Part shown: piece by piece, positions 1-5,761 of the stretch
Layout of the letters: the number at the start of each line of letters is the position of its first letter
How positions within the stretch are numbered: the stretch's first letter is position 1
Notes under the pieces: model-generated
The model's input: only the letters and a program-made list of their open reading frames with translations
Told to the model about the DNA's origin: nothing
The model's database searches: none
NCBI GenBank assembly: GCA_947476405.1
Contig: CANJQG010000039.1
Location: 1 to 17,518 of the forward strand
DNA length: 17,518 nt
Reading direction: 5' to 3'
Source: Thiotrichales bacterium
Lineage (GTDB): Bacteria > Pseudomonadota > Gammaproteobacteria > Francisellales > CACEW01
Made by a program: the position numbers and the translations under genes

Positions 1-149
1 ATGGTTTAGCGATAGTGACACAGAATGTGAGAACGGAATTTTATAGTGACAGCTAATCTGAGAATGGATTCCCGGATAGTGACAATTATTGTGAGAATGA
101 AAAGTGCGATGATGACAAGAATGCGCGTTTATGATGACGAGAATTTACA
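1..149 (-). mobile_element. IS-like terminal repeat, left copy (IS21-like layout)
   Basis: This is one of two near-identical inverted ends; the other is at 17370-17518, with about five mismatches in 149 bases. The tip is at base 149 and, read on the minus strand, begins TGTAAATTCTCG. The repeat contains staggered binding-site-like units: ATAGTGACA at 12, 43 and 76, related ATGATGAC at 109 and 131, each followed by GAGAAT-type half sites. A TG tip with several subterminal sites recalls the IS21 family, but no transposase gene lies in the window, so the family is inference. The IS body presumably lies outside the window edge. CCTAGC at 150-155 flanks the tip and matches the base pairs beside the other copy. 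Confidence 0.8.
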
Positions 150-192
150 CCTAGCGATGCGCGCCAGAGCTTCACAAAATAAGGGGGTTTAG
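150..192 (+). pseudogene. 3' remnant of the IS-interrupted ribbon-helix-helix gene
   Basis: CCTAGC at 150-155 is the target-site duplicate of 17364-17369. If the gene at 16942 is continued from its CTA codon (17365-17367) into this segment, the frame reads L-A-M-R-A-R-A-S-Q-N-K-G-V and stops at TAG 190-192. The stop sits three bases before the ATG at 195, and the AAGGGGG ribosome-binding site of the next gene overlaps the last codons. This is the arrangement expected for an intact operon before the IS arrived. It also shows that the two window edges were contiguous. Confidence 0.85.
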
Positions 193-194
193 TA

Positions 195-482
195 ATGCTA
201 CTAAATGAAGAGAAGGAGCGCGACGCCATGAAAAATTTTGACTATGTGATGCAGAGCTTTAAGATTATGCACCTTAATAAATTGGATCAAGGGGCGCGAA
301 TTCTCACGAATGCAAGCTTGAAAGCCTCTATTCAAAAACAGGAAGTGACGCGATTAGAAATTATGATGCGGTTTACAAAATACACGATCAAGGAATTAAA
401 ACTGTTATTTACCGCGATTGACGTTGAGGCCGAAGCAAAGCGCATTCTGGCTAAATGGGATCAAAGCAGGGTCACAGCATGA
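195..482 (+). CDS. Small protein of unknown function, third gene of IS-split operon
   Basis: I do not recognise this 95-residue protein. It is charged, mostly helical by composition, and has no signal peptide or membrane segment. The chosen ATG follows AAGGGGG at 181-187 and the stop of the upstream remnant. A second ATG at 228, preceded by AAGGAG, would remove 11 residues and cannot be excluded. Its stop overlaps the next start as ATGA (479-482), so the two are probably translationally coupled. In the circular molecule it lies directly downstream of the tandem RHH protein and the 147-residue protein at the right edge. The IS now separates it from the likely promoter near 16414, so present expression may depend on IS-borne transcription. 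Confidence 0.7.
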   Translation: MLLNEEKERDAMKNFDYVMQSFKIMHLNKLDQGARILTNASLKASIQKQEVTRLEIMMRFTKYTIKELKLLFTAIDVEAEAKRILAKWDQSRVTA

Positions 483-895
483 GCCAGCAAGATATGATTC
501 GCGTGGATTGCTCCATGTTTACCAAGCTCTTTTTAGTCAAAGAGGCGCAGCTATTGAAGCAGGGCATTAATGATCACATTAATTCGGTCATTGATCAGTG
601 CTTTGACCGCTGCCCCTTAAAACCCAATGAATCTGGCTTGATCGGTTATTTTATCAATCCAATTTTAAAAGACTGTCAAAGCGAGATACCTTTTAAGCCA
701 ACAAAGGCGCTATTGATAAAGTTTTTAAATTATCAAGAATCTGACAGGAAATATTTAGTAGAAAAAGCGCTCAATCAATATGTGCTCTTGCAGTTGTGCA
801 ATGCAAAAGGCGTTGACCATTACACAGATATTGCCACTGAAATTTTAGAAGATTTAGCCCAATGGAAAGGAGGTGCACAGCACATGCAATGCTGA
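479..895 (+). CDS. Protein of unknown function, last gene of IS-split operon
   Basis: This 138-residue protein begins MSQQDMIRVD. I chose ATG 479 because it overlaps the preceding stop and has AGGG seven bases upstream; an ATG at 455 in the same frame lacks such a site. The protein is soluble-looking, with a Cys-rich patch near residues 40-46 (DQCFDRCP) and a helical C-terminal half. No family was recognised. The two Cys and one His near the C-terminus are too irregular to claim a metal site. It is followed within 11 bases by a strong hairpin (906-980), which marks the likely operon end. Confidence 0.7.
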   Translation: MSQQDMIRVDCSMFTKLFLVKEAQLLKQGINDHINSVIDQCFDRCPLKPNESGLIGYFINPILKDCQSEIPFKPTKALLIKFLNYQESDRKYLVEKALNQYVLLQLCNAKGVDHYTDIATEILEDLAQWKGGAQHMQC

Positions 896-905
896 GTCAA
901 ATATG

Positions 906-980
906 GGGTGGGTGCAAAAATCCATTCTCTCTTTCCTGAAAAAATGGTAAAGCAATTTACCAGGAAGATTGCACCCACCC
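906..980 (+). terminator. Large two-tier hairpin after the 479-895 gene
   Basis: GGGTGGGTGCAA (906-917) pairs perfectly with TTGCACCCACCC (969-980). Nested inside is TGGTAAA (945-951), GCAA loop, TTTACCA (956-962). The 3' side continues TCTATTTGATTT, a weak U tract. Position suggests a transcription terminator, but the long side loop is atypical, so a different RNA or DNA structure is possible. Confidence 0.5.
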
Positions 981-992
981 TCTATTTGATTT

Positions 993-1079
993 ACTTAACC
1001 AAGGTGAGTTAAGTGCCAAACGCAGGAAACTCCTTCATCATGTACTGGCATACGGGTGTTTTCGTTTCTGCGTTTGGCA
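993..1079. repeat. Two further inverted repeats, 7 bp and 12+4 bp
   Basis: ACTTAAC (993-999) pairs with GTTAAGT (1008-1014). TGCCAAACGCAG (1014-1025) pairs with CTGCGTTTGGCA (1068-1079), and the stem continues AAAC/GTTT after one bulged G. With the hairpin at 906-980 this makes three structures in 175 bases. The segment also overlaps a possible broken minus-strand reading frame. Confidence 0.55.
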
Positions 1080-1147
1080 GTTCACTTATCATATCACGAA
1101 CATCGCTAGGAGAAGAAAAAACTTTAGGGCGGCCACCCCGCTCTCAT
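1009..1147 (-). pseudogene. Possible frameshifted small gene remnant
   Basis: On the minus strand an open stretch reads ERGGRPKVFSS, then PSDVRDMISELPNAETKTP, then a tail ending KEFPAFGT and a stop at 1009-1011. It looks protein-like (GGRPK, amphipathic helix). An ATG at 1147 giving MRAG lies in another frame and would join after loss of one G from the GGGG run. The stretch overlaps the inverted repeat at 1014-1079. No family was recognised; a chance open frame is a real alternative. A plus-strand frame here gives KTLGRPP, which resembles a serine-resolvase linker, but is weaker overall. Confidence 0.25.
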
Positions 1148-1173
1148 GCCCTTAGTTTTTTACCCTGCAAGCT

Positions 1174-1224
1174 GCAACAATTTCCTTTTTTCTTGTTGCG
1201 ATTAAAGCTTGTGGGGCTTTTTTT
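1174..1224 (+). terminator. Hairpins and U tract upstream of parA
   Basis: GCAACAA (1174-1180) pairs with TTGTTGC (1193-1199). Next, AAAGC (1204-1208) pairs with GCTTT (1216-1220), followed by a T run. The second looks like an intrinsic terminator that isolates the par-rep block from upstream transcription. Confidence 0.4.
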
Positions 1225-1254
1225 ATAGATTTTCTGCGCGTTACAGAGCAAAAG

Positions 1255-1287
1255 TTATATACTATAATATAATAGTGTATACTATTG
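1255..1287. promoter_or_regulatory. par/rep operator O1, upstream of parA
   Basis: The segment carries the 14-bp core TATAATATAATAGT (1263-1276), followed by a near-palindrome AGTGTATACTAT. The same core recurs before repA (O2, opposite orientation) and after repA (O3). It lies 50-80 bp upstream of the parA start, where a promoter would be. The likely binder is the 88-residue RHH protein encoded with parA, acting as autorepressor and perhaps centromere-binding factor; that is inference. Confidence 0.6.
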
Positions 1288-1337
1288 TAAAATATGCTAT
1301 GATATCCAAAATTAACCTTCACAACCCAGGGGACAAC

Positions 1338-1994
1338 ATGGAAAAATCTAGGATTATTAGTATCGTTGGCGAGAAGGGCGGAACGGGTAAAAGCACGTTT
1401 GCTCAAGCCCTCGCGGTTTACTGCTTAAAAGAAAAGGGATTAGATACAACCCTGGTCGATGCAGACCCACAAGAAACAACCAGCGATTGGGCAGATGAAA
1501 GAAATAAGAACCCAGATATTACCCCTATTAACATAGTCCAGAAAACGGGGTTCATTGTACATACCCTGAAAGATTTATCTAAACGCTATCAAGTCGTCAT
1601 TGTGGATTGTGGCGGACAGGATAGCGAAGCCATGCGTTCGGCTTTGATTGTGTCTGACCTGGCTATTTTTCCTTTTAGACCAAAGCGGCGGGATTTAAAA
1701 ACGCTGGTCAAAATGGAGAAGGTTCTCAGAGACGCAAAAGTTCATAATGAAACTTTAAAATACGTGGCGTTAATCACACAATGTCCTACGCTACCATCAC
1801 AGTTATCTCGTATTGATCAGGCAAAAGGAGCTTGCGCTTCTTTTGGCATCAAACCTCTTAAAAATATTACGTACTACAGAAACGCTTATGATGACTGTGA
1901 TGAAAGCGGGCTAACTGTTTTAGAGTTTACCGATGACAAAGCAAGAGATGAAATAGTTTCGATTGGCAATGAAATATGGGAGATTTTAAAATGA
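1338..1994 (+). CDS. parA: ParA-type partition ATPase
   Basis: This is a 218-residue Walker-type partition ATPase that segregates the plasmid with a DNA-bound partner. The deviant Walker A motif GEKGGTGKST spans residues 11-20, with the signature Lys13 and catalytic Lys18. The A' segment DADPQ is at 41-45, and a hydrophobic strand ending in VIVDCGG is the Walker B region. There is no N-terminal HTH and the length is short, so it fits the type Ib/small ParA class, which leaves DNA binding to a small RHH partner. I chose ATG 1338 because AGGGGA lies just upstream; the frame is open back to 1209 but without a start signal. Its TGA overlaps the next ATG. Operator O1 lies upstream. Confidence 0.95.
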   Translation: MEKSRIISIVGEKGGTGKSTFAQALAVYCLKEKGLDTTLVDADPQETTSDWADERNKNPDITPINIVQKTGFIVHTLKDLSKRYQVVIVDCGGQDSEAMRSALIVSDLAIFPFRPKRRDLKTLVKMEKVLRDAKVHNETLKYVALITQCPTLPSQLSRIDQAKGACASFGIKPLKNITYYRNAYDDCDESGLTVLEFTDDKARDEIVSIGNEIWEILK

Positions 1995-2257
1995 GCTTAA
2001 AAGGACTGAAAAAAGAAGAACGCGAACAACCAAAAAAAAGCGTTAATGAGTTTGTATATGGGGCAACAAATAAAATGGCAGATCACACGCTGAGCGTAAA
2101 GGATGCAAAAAGGGATCAAGGCATTTTGTTAAAATTGAATCATTATGAAATAGACTTGATCAACAAGGTATTTGAAAGCTCAAAGTGCAGGTCAAAGCAA
2201 GAGCTAATCAGAGGGCTTTTACTTCCTGAACTTGAAAGGATATCTGATATAAAGTGA
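1991..2257 (+). CDS. ParA partner, small ribbon-helix-helix protein
   Basis: This 88-residue basic protein starts inside the parA stop (ATGA), so it is coupled to parA. The N-terminal 40 residues are charged and likely disordered. Residues about 46-88 (GILLKLNHYEIDLINKVF, then SKQELIRGLL) match a strand-helix-helix layout of RHH centromere-binding proteins such as ParG/Omega-type partners, though the family assignment is by architecture rather than recognised sequence. Known members bind short repeats at the par promoter and stimulate the ATPase. The three AT-rich operators at 1255, 2256 and 3270 are the obvious candidate targets. Confidence 0.7.
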   Translation: MSLKGLKKEEREQPKKSVNEFVYGATNKMADHTLSVKDAKRDQGILLKLNHYEIDLINKVFESSKCRSKQELIRGLLLPELERISDIK

Positions 2258-2283
2258 TATACTATTATATTATATAATATATA
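2256..2283. promoter_or_regulatory. par/rep operator O2, upstream of repA
   Basis: It contains ACTATTATATTATA (2261-2274), the reverse complement of the O1 core, running into the repA ribosome-binding site AGGAG (2283-2287). A bound protein here would block both transcription and ribosome access, so repA expression and hence copy number could answer to the same regulator as parA. Confidence 0.6.
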
Positions 2284-2293
2284 GGAGTTGAAC

Positions 2294-3181
2294 ATGTCTA
2301 TAGTTGTTCCAAAATACGTGAATAAGCTGATCCAAGAATCCCTCGCGATAGAGGCTGAACATGCAAAGGCAGCGGGGAAAATTGGCTATATGGCGCGCGC
2401 TTTAGTACAGGCAACTATGCCACATAAAAACCCTGGTCTGGTTCCAATATGGGGCAGAAAAAATGGTAATTTTTCAATGGTGATGCAACCAGGATATGCT
2501 TTTGGTGACAGTAACGAGCCAATTAATCTGGGTTTACCTTATGGTACAAAACCAAGGCTTGTTATGGCGTTTTTATGCTCTGAGGCCGTCAAGAAAGGCA
2601 CCAAGGAAATTGCACTCGGTAATAGTTTGTCTGAATTTATGGAACAACTAGGGCTAACACCAACAGGTGGGAGATGGGGCAGCATTCCCTTGCTTAAAGA
2701 ACAAATGAAAAGGCTATTCTCTGCGACAGTTTCTTTTCAGTATGAGAACGACCAGGCGCAAATTCTAGGTGGCTTTAAAATTGCAAGCCAGGCCGTTTTA
2801 CTCTGGAGTCCAAACCCTGAACAAGCTGGGCTATGGGATTCAACAGTCACACTGACCCAGGAATTTTATGATGAAATTACAGGAAGTGCCGTACCAATCG
2901 ATATGAGGGCACTATCTGCATTAAAAAGTTCGTGCATGGCTTTGGATATCTATTGCTGGCTAACATACAGAATGAGCTACTTAAAAAACCCAACCGAAAT
3001 TCCCTGGGAATTATTAGCCGCTCAGTTTGGTTCTGAATATAAAAATCTGCGAGACTTCAAACTAAACTTTCTTAAACAACTAAAAAAAGTTACGGCAGTT
3101 TACCCAAGTGTCCAGATCATTGATGGAGAAAAGGGTCTGTTGCTCAAACCAAGCCTAACCCATATAACCAAGAAGTCATAA
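2294..3181 (+). CDS. repA: RepA replication initiator (IncW/RepA_C type)
   Basis: This is a 295-residue initiator that binds the downstream iterons and opens the plasmid origin. The stretch from about residue 85 to 150 (KPRLVMAFLCSEAVKKGTKE, NSLSEFMEQLG, TGGRWGSI, LKEQMKRLFSATV) is typical of the plasmid RepA_C family found in IncW-like replicons. The C-terminal third has the winged-helix-like segment with KNLRDFK and FLKQLKKV that usually contacts DNA. Start: ATG 2294 with AGGAG six bases upstream; a TTG at 2288 is too close to that site. The gene sits between operator O2 and the iteron region, with O3 about 90 bp after its stop. Length is within the family's usual range. Confidence 0.92.
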   Translation: MSIVVPKYVNKLIQESLAIEAEHAKAAGKIGYMARALVQATMPHKNPGLVPIWGRKNGNFSMVMQPGYAFGDSNEPINLGLPYGTKPRLVMAFLCSEAVKKGTKEIALGNSLSEFMEQLGLTPTGGRWGSIPLLKEQMKRLFSATVSFQYENDQAQILGGFKIASQAVLLWSPNPEQAGLWDSTVTLTQEFYDEITGSAVPIDMRALSALKSSCMALDIYCWLTYRMSYLKNPTEIPWELLAAQFGSEYKNLRDFKLNFLKQLKKVTAVYPSVQIIDGEKGLLLKPSLTHITKKS

Positions 3182-3200
3182 CGCATAAATGGGCGACTCT

Positions 3201-3218
3201 ACGCATAATCACTCGCAG
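3201..3218 (+). repeat. Isolated iteron copy just after repA
   Basis: A perfect copy of the 18-bp core ACGCATAATCACTCGCAG lies about 20 bases after the repA stop and 172 bases before the tandem array. A weaker partial match begins at 3181. Confidence 0.75.
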
Positions 3219-3269
3219 AATTTATGAATCAATAACAAATTTTCATTAAAAATCAGAATGTACTGAAAT

Positions 3270-3297
3270 TATATATAATATAATAGTATATACTATG
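3270..3297. promoter_or_regulatory. par/rep operator O3, between repA and the iterons
   Basis: The core TATAATATAATAGT (3274-3287) is identical to O1 and in the same orientation, and the flanking ATATACTAT extends the match to O2. No gene starts here, so it is more likely a handling site such as a centromere-like or origin-control site than a promoter operator. An inverted repeat ATGTAGTG/CACTACAT follows at 3307-3330. Confidence 0.55.
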
Positions 3298-3389
3298 CAA
3301 TTTTCAATGTAGTGCACGTCTACACTACATAAAACGGCTGCAAGAACGGTAAACCCTATGGATAACCCTGTGGATTAGGAAAGTTATCC

Positions 3390-3473
3390 ACGCATAATCA
3401 CTCGCAGGGTTACGCATAATCACTCGCAGGGTTACGCATAATCACTCGCAGGGTTACGCATAATCACTCGCAG
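3390..3473 (+). repeat. Tandem iteron array, 4 copies at 22-bp period
   Basis: The core ACGCATAATCACTCGCAG starts at 3390, 3412, 3434 and 3456, separated by GGTT linkers. The 22-bp period places the sites on one face of the helix every two turns, as expected for RepA binding. Further copies lie at 3201, 3632 and 4236. Confidence 0.92.
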
Positions 3474-3595
3474 AGCCTCCTCTGCAAGCCTTATTTTATG
3501 CGGCGGTCAAGGCTCCTTCCTATATATACCTCTATTTCCCTATAACCCCTTTATTAGCAGCCCCATTTTGTGGATAACTTTTTTTACCCAAATTT

Positions 3596-3650
3596 CTGCG
3601 CATATTTGGTCGCGCGCCCCTTCCAAAAGTTACGCATAATCACTCGCAGA
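3596..3650 (+). repeat. Long direct repeat containing an iteron, copy 1
   Basis: CTGCGCATATTTGGTCGCGC, a CCCC/TTCC tract, then AAAAGTTACGCATAATC and the iteron tail form a unit of about 55 bases that recurs at 4201-4254 with only small differences in the GCGC/CCC run. The pair brackets about 550 bases including the big origin hairpin and could recombine or act as a secondary RepA-binding site. Confidence 0.8.
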
Positions 3651-3749
3651 ATGGCAAAGCCTAAAATCGCAAGCTGACCTGCATTGCTAAAAACCCGCCC
3701 CGTGGAAAACTCCGCTAGAGTTTCCCACCGCTCGGCTAATCAGGATCAA

Positions 3750-3821
3750 GTTGTGCATATGTGGATAAGGCGGTCGCTTTGCTCCCTTGGCCTGTCGGCC
3801 ACTTACCCACATCTACACAAC
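3750..3821 (+). other. Three-tier hairpin with DnaA box, candidate single-strand initiation site
   Basis: GTTGTG (3750-3755) pairs with CACAAC (3816-3821), GTGG (3761-3764) with CCAC (3807-3810), and TGGCC (3788-3792) with GGCCA (3797-3801). A DnaA box TGTGGATAA overlaps the 5' arm. Hairpins carrying a DnaA box near plasmid origins can act as primosome-loading sites; that role is inference here. Confidence 0.45.
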
Positions 3822-3839
3822 CCAAGCAATTTTTTTCGC

Positions 3840-4198
3840 AAAGTAAAAAAGAGAGCGCATTTTAACTTCGGGAATGCCACCTAAATCGATTTTGGAGCCA
3901 TTGGCTGAAAGTATATTAAGTTTTGATGTGATGGTAGCGCCAAAAATAAAAAGCCGCCAAAATTCCTGTTTAAATGCGTTTTATCGATATTGCCGCCAAA
4001 AATAAAACTTCAAGGGGAGGGCATAACAAAAACATTTCCCCATTGCTGGAGTAAACCCATCAAAACAAACTTTCAAGATTGCCCGAATGGGAGAGTCACC
4101 CCCATTTCAAAAATCGCTTCCAGAAGCGTTTATGGAAGTTTAAACCAGCACAGGCCAAACTCCAAATTTTGAAACATTGCTATGACCCTTTTAAATTT
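3840..4198. other. Non-coding stretch with short direct repeats
   Basis: I see no convincing gene. A 14-bp direct repeat CGCCAAAAATAAAA occurs at 3938-3951 and 3994-4007, with a partial copy GCCGCCAAAA at 3953. Open frames in this stretch have no ribosome-binding site and no protein-like composition. Confidence 0.5.
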
Positions 4199-4200
4199 TT

Positions 4201-4254
4201 CTGCGCATATTTGGTCGCGCCCCTTTCCAAAAGTTACGCATAATCACTCGCAGA
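4201..4254 (+). repeat. Long direct repeat containing an iteron, copy 2
   Basis: This is the second copy of the unit at 3596-3650. It carries a full 18-bp iteron core at 4236-4253. Relative to copy 1 it has a shortened GCGC run and one extra T before CCAAAAG. Confidence 0.8.
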
Positions 4255-4298
4255 TGTTTGAGATTTTCTTCTCAACTATTTTCGCCTGAGCAGTCACA

Positions 4299-4600
4299 GT
4301 TGCACCGCAACGTGTAAGTGCGCATACAGCGCAAAATTGAAAATCCAATTTTCCACGCTGTATGATTTTGAATGAGCGCCCCCTGGCCGCCTAAAAAATT
4401 TTCTCAGCTCACATCGTCGTGCTGAACAAAAAATTTAACCCTTTTCAAAATCACTAAGCACGAAGTTGCGGAGCAACGTATAAGTGCGCATATCGGAAAA
4501 ATCCAATATGACTTCTTCACTTTGAAAAACGTGGCTACGGGAGTAGCCGTAAGTGCGCTTATGGAAAAAAAATCGAAAACGCAGTTTTTCGATCCATAAG
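4299..4600 (+). repeat. Three copies of a hairpin-TAAGTGCGC-hairpin module
   Basis: Each copy has a short hairpin, an almost fixed linker, and a longer variable hairpin whose 5' arm starts inside the linker. Copy 1: GTTGC-acc-GCAAC (4299-4311), TAAGTGCGCATA, then CATACAGCG/CGCTGTATG (4323-4364). Copy 2: GTTGC-gga-GCAAC (4465-4477), TAAGTGCGCATA, then CATAT/ATATG (4489-4510). Copy 3: GGCTAC-ggga-GTAGCC (4533-4548), TAAGTGCGCTTA, then CTTATGG/CCATAAG with an inner ATCGAAAA/TTTTCGAT stem (4558-4600). Stem sequences change while pairing is kept. An inverted partial copy is at 4755-4779. No protein-coding gene is convincing here. Confidence 0.7.
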
Positions 4601-4754
4601 ACCAGGCGAATTTTGAAAATAAAAATCTGACCGATTTGAAATTTTGAGATGGGGGCAAAACAGAAAATTGCCCGTGTGATTTTGGAAAAAATCCGCACCC
4701 CTGAAAAACCCCACTTTAAATTTTCCGGTAAACTCACAAGCAAAATTTTTGCTG

Positions 4755-4780
4755 TGCGCAATATACGTTGCGTTGCAACG
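4755..4780 (-). repeat. Inverted partial copy of the 4299-4600 module
   Basis: Read on the minus strand it gives GTTGC-aac-GCAAC followed by GTATATTGCGCA, matching copy 2 of the module family in hairpin and linker. The following hairpin is not evident. The segment overlaps a local palindrome CGTTGCAACG. Confidence 0.5.
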
Positions 4781-4872
4781 TTGCGAAAATACCATCATGA
4801 GCTATTGAAAATATTAGTAAATTGCAAAATGGAGCCGTGGGAGTCTCCGAGTGGCTAAATTTGCAAAAATTG

Positions 4873-4900
4873 GCCGGCAAAAACCCGGGTTTTTGCCGGC
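4873..4900. repeat. 28-bp perfect palindrome
   Basis: GCCGGCAAAAACCC is followed directly by its exact reverse complement with no spacer. A zero-loop palindrome could extrude as a cruciform or bind a dimeric protein. It stands in a gene-free region, with an imperfect AGCC/GGCT hairpin just upstream at about 4832-4856. Confidence 0.85.
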
Positions 4901-5040
4901 TCTGAAAATGAAAAAGTGGGTCAGGTGAAGACCCCTATTTTGCAATTTTTTGACATGCCAGGGACGGACATTTTGACGGCTTAAAAAAATCAAAACAGTC
5001 ATCGACCAGGGCGACGATATCGAAAATTTTTGATCGGACT

Positions 5041-5083
5041 TGACGAGGGTGATTAGGTGTCCAGATTGGACTCGTCACCACCT
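5041..5083 (+). repeat. Overlapping alternative hairpins
   Basis: TGACGAG (5041-5047) can pair with CTCGTCA (5071-5077). AGGTG (5055-5059) can pair with CACCT (5079-5083), and GTCCA (5059-5063) with TGGAC (5067-5071). These pairings compete, and they lie shortly upstream of the interleaved stems at 5131. Confidence 0.5.
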
Positions 5084-5130
5084 GGGGCAACCTGACCCGC
5101 TCAGGTCTGCTTTTTTTTGTTTCACAGAAT

Positions 5131-5187
5131 GGCAAAATCCACTAAATGGTGAACCACCAAAAGGTGGATTTTGCCCCCTCACCATTT
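5131..5187 (+). other. Interleaved complementary arms, candidate pseudoknot or switch
   Basis: GGCAAAATCC (5131-5140) is perfectly complementary to GGATTTTGCC (5166-5175). AAATGGTGA (5144-5152) is perfectly complementary to TCACCATTT (5179-5187). The order of the arms is crossed, which is pseudoknot topology. A small hairpin CCACC-aaaa-GGTGG (5154-5167) overlaps the first stem and would compete with it. A T8 run precedes the element at 5111. Either a folded RNA or two mutually exclusive folds is possible; no transcript is known. Confidence 0.6.
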
Positions 5188-5202
5188 CAAGATTTTTCAT
5201 TT

Positions 5203-5221
5203 GGTGCATGACTCATGCACC
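5203..5221. repeat. 8-bp hairpin GGTGCATG/CATGCACC
   Basis: GGTGCATG, three-base spacer ACT, CATGCACC. It follows the interleaved stems by 15 bases and continues the dense run of inverted repeats. Confidence 0.6.
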
Positions 5222-5269
5222 GATTTGAATCGACTTTTAATCTACAAAAAATACCATGCAAAATAGCTC

Positions 5270-5409
5270 ACAACGTCACTGCGGATTTCTGCAGTGACGT
5301 TGTTCTTCCAAAATTTCTAACAAAGGTCTCAAGCTCAATCTTTATCTTTGTTCAGGTAAAAAGCTTTCTGATCAAATAAAGGACTTTTTATGTCCTCCAC
5401 TTGGAGGAC
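5270..5409 (+). repeat. Two-hairpin element, copy 1
   Basis: Hairpin a: ACAACGTCACTGC (5270-5282) pairs with GCAGTGACGTTGT (5291-5303), 13 bp. Hairpin b: GTCCTCC (5392-5398) pairs with GGAGGAC (5403-5409). Hairpin a has the CGTCAC/GTGACG core shared with the copies near 5524 and 9850 (and GTCACG near 9413). The spacing between a and b here is about 88 bases, longer than in the other copies. Confidence 0.6.
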
Positions 5410-5466
5410 GCGTTTAGATTTTGCAATAGTTGTATGAAATTTATAACGAGAGATTCAGACAAAACT

Positions 5467-5509
5467 TTTAGAATTCCACCGCCCCCAAACGGCAGGGGGG
5501 AATTCTAAA
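5467..5509. repeat. 11-bp inverted repeat with C/G-run inner stem
   Basis: TTTAGAATTCC (5467-5477) pairs with GGAATTCTAAA (5499-5509); CCCCC and GGGG runs can pair inside. It lies between two copies of the two-hairpin element. Confidence 0.65.
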
Positions 5510-5523
5510 TTATGCAATCAAAA

Positions 5524-5634
5524 GAAACGTCACTACAACCTAAAAGGGTAGTGACGTTTCAAAATCCCGAAAATTGATTCTAGGTTTTATGCGGGCTAGA
5601 GCTAATATACTTCCGTCCTGTGTCGCAGGACGGA
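5524..5634 (+). repeat. Two-hairpin element, copy 2
   Basis: Hairpin a: GAAACGTCACTAC (5524-5536) pairs with GTAGTGACGTTTC (5548-5560). Hairpin b: TCCGTCCTG (5612-5620), loop TGTCG, CAGGACGGA (5626-5634). The gap between them is 51 bases, close to copies 3 and 4. Downstream, a degenerate match to the sequence after copy 3 (TTGA..TTCA..GATGAGCTG) begins near 5658. Confidence 0.65.
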
Positions 5635-5761
5635 GCATTTTCGACATGAAAAATATTGATGATTCACGGCGATGAGCTGAGTTGGTTTTTAGAAAATGTC
5701 GCTCTAAGTACGATAGGGGAGTTATGAGCATATTGCGCTCAGTAGTCAGATATAATTCACC

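Larger units (their letters stand above)
3357..3821. other. Vegetative replication origin (oriV)
   Basis: The region combines four tandem iterons (3390-3473), an extra iteron at 3632-3649, and DnaA-box matches: TTATCCAC at 3384-3391 overlapping the first tandem iteron, and perfect TGTGGATAA at 3569-3577 and 3760-3768, with weaker ones at 3357 and 3369. Between array and hairpin lies a T/A-rich stretch (about 3480-3565) suited to duplex opening. It lies immediately downstream of repA, as in IncW-type replicons. Replication direction cannot be read from the sequence. Confidence 0.85.

Noticed and set aside
1083..1155. Serine-resolvase remnant (KTLGRPP) on the plus strand.
   Set aside because: Only about seven residues resemble the resolvase linker, with nothing recognisable around them.
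1152..1406. 84-residue minus-strand reading frame.
   Set aside because: It is antisense to the start and operator of parA and has no ribosome-binding site.
3390..3473. CRISPR-like array from regularly spaced repeats.
   Set aside because: The spacers are a constant GGTT, the period is 22 bp, and the array sits beside repA with DnaA boxes. These are iterons.
3684..3884. 66-residue plus-strand reading frame.
   Set aside because: It runs through the origin hairpin and DnaA box, and has no start signal or protein-like pattern.
4404..4858. Several overlapping reading frames on both strands.
   Set aside because: They reflect the AT-rich hairpin repeats. None has a ribosome-binding site, and their sequences follow the palindromes.
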